In this document: positions 6,711-11,980 of the stretch, in pieces
Position numbering within the stretch: position 1 is the first letter of the stretch
Layout of the letters: every line of letters starts with the position of its first letter
Source: Schleiferiaceae bacterium
GTDB lineage: Bacteria; Bacteroidota; Bacteroidia; Flavobacteriales; Schleiferiaceae
DNA: 11,980 nucleotides
Direction of reading: 5' to 3'
Assembly: GCA_023260615.1 (NCBI GenBank)
Contig: JALQUY010000002.1
Coordinates: 20,460 to 32,439 of the forward strand
Program-made: the position numbers and the translations under genes
The notes under the pieces: generated by a model
Database searches by the model: none
What the model saw: the letters and a program-made list of their open reading frames with translations, nothing else
What the model was told of the DNA's origin: nothing

Positions 6711-7956
6711 ACAGGCCCTTTGGATGCTCGCCCTGGTGGGCGTTAGTTTTTCTATGTCGGGGCAGCAACCGACCCAAAAGGAAAAGCTCGAACAGCGCAA
6801 AACCCAGCTTCAAGATGAAATCGAGGTCGCCAACGGCATCCTCAAGAAGACCCAAAAGGACAAAGAACTCACCTTGTCCCAAGTGCGCGCCTTGGACAAA
6901 AAGGTGAAGGCACGGGAGGAGTTGATTCGGACCGTACAGGCCCAAATCACGAATTCGGACCGTGAAATCCGTAGGCAGAAAAATGAAATTGCACGTTTGG
7001 ACGGGGAAATCAAAACCCTGAAAGAGAAGTATGCGGGTATGATTCGCGAGGCCCAAAAGCGCGGCACCCCCAGCAGCGCGCTCGCCTTTGTCTTTGCCTC
7101 AGACGACCTGCAGCAAGCCCTCAAACGCCTCTACTTCCTGCGTCAATACAGTGGCTTCCGTCAAACGCAAGTGGAAGAAATCAAAGCCCTTCAGGCCGAA
7201 AAAGCCAAGGCCATCACCGCCATTGAAGCCGAGCAGGGCCGCAAACGCCAGCTCCTGGGCCAAGAAGTCGCCCAAAAGCAAGAACTCGTCGCCGAAAAGA
7301 GCCAACAAGAGGCCGCCGTCGCCAAGCTGAAGAAGAAGGAGAGCCAAATCGCGACCGACATCAAGAAGAAGCGCAGCGAACTGCAAAAGCTCGAAAAACA
7401 GATCCAGAAAATCATTCAAGACGAACTGAAGCGCCAGCGCGAGGCCGCCCGCAAACAAGCCGAGGCCCAAAACCCCGGCAGCACCACCCAAGCGGGCAGT
7501 TCCTCCACCTCCTTCGCCTTGACGCCCGAGGGCGCCGCCCTGGCCAAGGACTTTGCCAGCAACAAAGGCAAGCTCCCCTGGCCCGTCGAGCGCGGCATCA
7601 TCACCCAAAACTTTGGCGAGAACCCCGTGCCCGGTACCTCAGGGGTGACCATCAAGAATCCAGGCGTGGACATTGGGACGCCGAGTAAGTCGGGCGTTCG
7701 GGCCGTTTTCAATGGCGAGGTGTCTACCGTCGTGCGCATTCCCGGAGCAAACCGAGTGGTCCTCATCCGCCACGGTAACTACTTCACGGTCTACTCCAAC
7801 CTCGACGAGGTCTACGTGAAGACCGGCGACAAAGTGACCACTAAGCAGTCCATTGGCCGCGTGGCCGCGGATCCCGAAACGGGCGAATCCACCCTGCACT
7901 TTGAGCTGTGGATGGATACCAACAACCAGGATCCAAAGCCTTGGCTGGGGCGGTAG
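6691..7956 (+). CDS. EnvC-like coiled-coil protein with degenerate M23/LytM domain
   Basis: The 421-residue protein has an export signal (about 1-24, ending SMSG before QQ), two long Lys/Glu/Gln-rich coiled coils (about 28-125 and 155-260), a Ser/Thr/Gly linker (262-275) and a C-terminal M23/LytM domain (about 295-421). The intervening stretch SALAFVFASDDLQQALKRL (129-147) followed by YFLRQY is typical of EnvC/murein hydrolase activators. The zinc-peptidase residues are mostly lost: the usual HxGxD is NPGVD (Asn323, Asp327 kept), the usual YxHL is YSNL (Asn370), and the usual HxH is TLH (Thr401, His403 kept). It is therefore predicted to be catalytically inactive and to act as an activator of cell-wall amidases in the periplasm, as described for E. 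coli EnvC. Its start overlaps the DUF4292 gene by 20 nt. An alternative ATG at codon 12 would shorten the signal peptide. The TAG at 7954-7956 borders the repeat-rich intergenic block. Confidence 0.92.
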   Translation: MRAWSSKQALWMLALVGVSFSMSGQQPTQKEKLEQRKTQLQDEIEVANGILKKTQKDKELTLSQVRALDKKVKAREELIRTVQAQITNSDREIRRQKNEIARLDGEIKTLKEKYAGMIREAQKRGTPSSALAFVFASDDLQQALKRLYFLRQYSGFRQTQVEEIKALQAEKAKAITAIEAEQGRKRQLLGQEVAQKQELVAEKSQQEAAVAKLKKKESQIATDIKKKRSELQKLEKQIQKIIQDELKRQREAARKQAEAQNPGSTTQAGSSSTSFALTPEGAALAKDFASNKGKLPWPVERGIITQNFGENPVPGTSGVTIKNPGVDIGTPSKSGVRAVFNGEVSTVVRIPGANRVVLIRHGNYFTVYSNLDEVYVKTGDKVTTKQSIGRVAADPETGESTLHFELWMDTNNQDPKPWLGR

Positions 7957-8052
7957 GGGGCTAGGTAGCTAGGTAGCACGCGCTTCGCGCTGTGGCTAGG
8001 GGGCTACGTAAATAGCGGAAAGTCCCTGCGCGCGGCGAAGGTCCCCAATCGG

Positions 8053-8085
8053 GTTTAAGGGTAAAAGAGAATAAGCGTTTAAGGG
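8053..8085. repeat. Pair of 9-bp direct repeats (GTTTAAGGG)
   Basis: GTTTAAGGG occurs at 8053-8061 and again at 8077-8085, a period of 24 nt, inside the intergenic block. The second copy runs into the hairpin at 8083-8103. No function is evident. Confidence 0.5.
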
Positions 8086-8103
8086 AAAGCGCATCGCGTT
8101 CCC
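8083..8103. other. Hairpin inside the intergenic block
   Basis: GGGAA at 8083-8087 pairs with TTCCC at 8099-8103, then after an A/G mismatch GCG (8089-8091) pairs with CGC (8095-8097) around a CAT loop. Neither strand shows a T-tract directly after the stem, so it is not a standard intrinsic terminator. It sits near the middle of the large inverted repeat and may be part of a larger fold. Confidence 0.45.
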
Positions 8104-8110
8104 CAACTAG

Positions 8111-8142
8111 CCAACAAACGAACGAACCAACAAACGAAGCGA
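8111..8142. repeat. Two-copy tandem repeat, 16-nt period
   Basis: The 12-mer CCAACAAACGAA occurs at 8111-8122 and at 8127-8138, forming two units of 16 nt that differ only in their last bases (CGAA versus GCGA). Similar CGAAC/GAACG words continue to about 8145. The A/C-only bias of one strand contrasts with the CTAG-rich flanks. It is a local low-complexity repeat with no assigned role. Confidence 0.6.
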
Positions 8143-8245
8143 ACGCTCTAGCACTCCGGGCACAGGGCAGAGCACGAAAAGCGAGTACTCTAGCTTTCTA
8201 GCCACAGCGCGAAGCGCGTGCCCTCTAGCCCTCTAGCTACCTAGC

Positions 8246-11596
<3,351 letters not shown>

Positions 11597-11604
11597 GGTA
11601 GCGG

Positions 11605-11612
11605 CAAAAGTA
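11605..11612 (-). promoter_or_regulatory. TAnnTTTG -7 element before secA
   Basis: Read on the minus strand, TACTTTTG occupies 11612 to 11605, with 8 nt between its last G and the ATG at 11596. This fits the Bacteroidota -7 consensus. No clear -33 TTG is present at the usual spacing; a TTG directly abuts the element instead. If used, the mRNA leader would be only about 4-6 nt. secA could also be read through from the upstream small gene. Confidence 0.5.
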
Positions 11613-11653
11613 CAATCCTTGTGCCACCTACGTATTTACCTAGAATGGCAGAA

Positions 11654-11878
11654 TCAGTACTCCTCCTCGTTCCAGAGGAAGTCGTCGTCCGAGGGGTAGT
11701 CGGGCCAAATTTCTTCGATGGATTCGTAGATCTCGGCTTCCTCTTCCTCGATGGCTTGGAGGTTTTCCACCACTTCTAAAGGCGCACCCGTACGAATAGC
11801 GTAATCAATCAATTCGTCCTTGGTGGCAGGCCAAGGTGCATCGCTGAGGTAAGAAGCCAGTTCAAGTGTCCAATACAT
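11654..11878 (-). CDS. DUF2795-type small acidic protein encoded next to secA
   Basis: This 74-residue protein has no signal peptide or membrane segment and should be cytosolic. The N-terminal part (MYWTLELASYLSDAPWPATKD, given to residue 21 in two pieces: MYWTLELASYL, SDAPWPATKD) with DELIDYAIRTGAPLEVVENL (21-40) resembles a small helical DUF2795 domain. The tail is strongly acidic: about 15 of residues 44-74 are Asp or Glu, ending LWNEEEY. From memory, near-identical proteins occur beside secA in many Bacteroidota, with strong conservation of EEIWPDYP (55-62). Function is unknown. The conserved neighbourhood makes a link to secretion or to SecA worth considering, but that is inference. A well-formed promoter lies just upstream, and secA follows 57 bp downstream on the same strand. 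Confidence 0.88.
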   Translation of the reverse strand: MYWTLELASYLSDAPWPATKDELIDYAIRTGAPLEVVENLQAIEEEEAEIYESIEEIWPDYPSDDDFLWNEEEY

Positions 11879-11903
11879 AGGAGTCAGGCAATAGAATTTT
11901 GCG

Positions 11904-11933
11904 CAAATATATTCCTTTTGAAATGCTGTGCAA
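11904..11933 (-). promoter_or_regulatory. Bacteroidota-type promoter (TTG-N19-TATATTTG) for the DUF2795-type gene
   Basis: On the minus strand a TTG (11933-11931) is followed after exactly 19 nt by TATATTTG (11911-11904). This matches the two-part TTG/TAnnTTTG promoter of Bacteroidota in sequence and spacing. Transcription would start near 11900, giving a leader of about 20-22 nt before the ATG at 11878. It is the best promoter in the window and could also drive secA. Beyond it, 11934-11980 shows nothing recognisable. Confidence 0.75.
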
Positions 11934-11980
11934 GTCCTTTCTTTCCCCGAATTAAGCCTTTGGTTTCCAAGGCGTTTCTG

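Larger units (their letters stand above)
7960..8245. repeat. CTAG-rich composite inverted repeat between convergent genes
   Basis: No gene fits in the 289 nt between the EnvC-like stop (7956) and the secA stop codon (8246). A perfect 24-bp inverted repeat is formed by 7976-7999 and 8198-8221. Outside it, GCTAGGTAGCTAG (7960-7972) is the exact reverse complement of 8233-8245, separated from the inner arm by 3 nt on the left and 11 nt on the right. Each inner arm can itself fold into an imperfect hairpin around GCGC-TTC-GCGC (7980-7990), with flanking CAC/GTG pairs around a one-base bulge. CTAG occurs ten times (7961, 7969, 7996, 8107, 8148, 8190, 8198, 8225, 8233, 8241), against about one expected by chance, although CTAG is usually rare in bacteria. 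CTCTAGC occurs four times. It could be a bidirectional terminator, a REP/BIME-like repeat, or the remnant of a small mobile element. Confidence 0.85.

Noticed and set aside
8083..8103. Intrinsic terminator for the EnvC-like gene or secA
   Set aside because: The stem is short, contains a mismatch, and has no T-tract on either strand.
7957..8245. CRISPR array or attachment site in the repeat-rich gap
   Set aside because: Repeats are too few, irregular and of different types. There are no regular spacers, no cas genes, no integrase and no tRNA.

Overview
The window looks like a piece of a Bacteroidota chromosome, most likely Flavobacteriales-like but unusually GC-rich for that group. Supporting signs are TAnnTTTG promoter elements with no Shine-Dalgarno sequences, a SecA of about 1,100 residues without the usual C-terminal zinc motif, a DUF2795-type protein beside secA, a DUF4292 lipoprotein, and a flippase-dut-nucleotidyltransferase-TPR-DUF4292-EnvC-like gene order. 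Codon use is similar throughout and there is no sign of phage, insertion sequence, CRISPR or recent gene transfer.

Left end (1-1247): the probable tail of an unidentified plus-strand gene ends in a good intrinsic terminator at 110-133. A minus-strand PLP-dependent serine/threonine dehydratase or serine racemase-like gene follows (192-1202).

Centre (1248-7956): six plus-strand genes are packed almost without gaps. They encode a polysaccharide flippase, dUTPase (dut), a sugar-phosphate nucleotidyltransferase with a left-handed beta-helix tail, a secreted TPR protein, a DUF4292 lipoprotein, and a coiled-coil protein with a degenerate M23/LytM domain (EnvC-like). Spacings are 3 nt (flippase/dut), 84 nt containing a promoter (dut/nucleotidyltransferase), 1 nt, a 4-nt ATGA overlap and a 20-nt overlap. 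This suggests two transcription units, flippase-dut and the four genes that follow. Apart from dut, the genes concern the cell envelope: activated sugars, lipid-linked sugar flipping, outer-membrane lipoprotein or lipid handling, and control of peptidoglycan hydrolysis.

Intergenic element (7957-8245): between the convergent EnvC-like gene and secA lies a 289-bp non-coding, repeat-rich block. It has a perfect 24-bp inverted repeat, an outer 13-bp inverted repeat, ten CTAG tetranucleotides, short direct repeats and several hairpins. It is the least explained part of the window.

Right end (8246-11980): secA and a small acidic DUF2795-type gene lie on the minus strand, each preceded by a TAnnTTTG element. 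The one before the small gene is a textbook two-part Bacteroidota promoter (TTG-N19-TATATTTG).

Most of the window is conserved housekeeping and envelope sequence. I do not see a clear new multi-gene system. The points most worth a second look are the CTAG-rich inverted-repeat block, the degenerate LytM domain, and promoter elements so close to start codons that near-leaderless mRNAs are implied.
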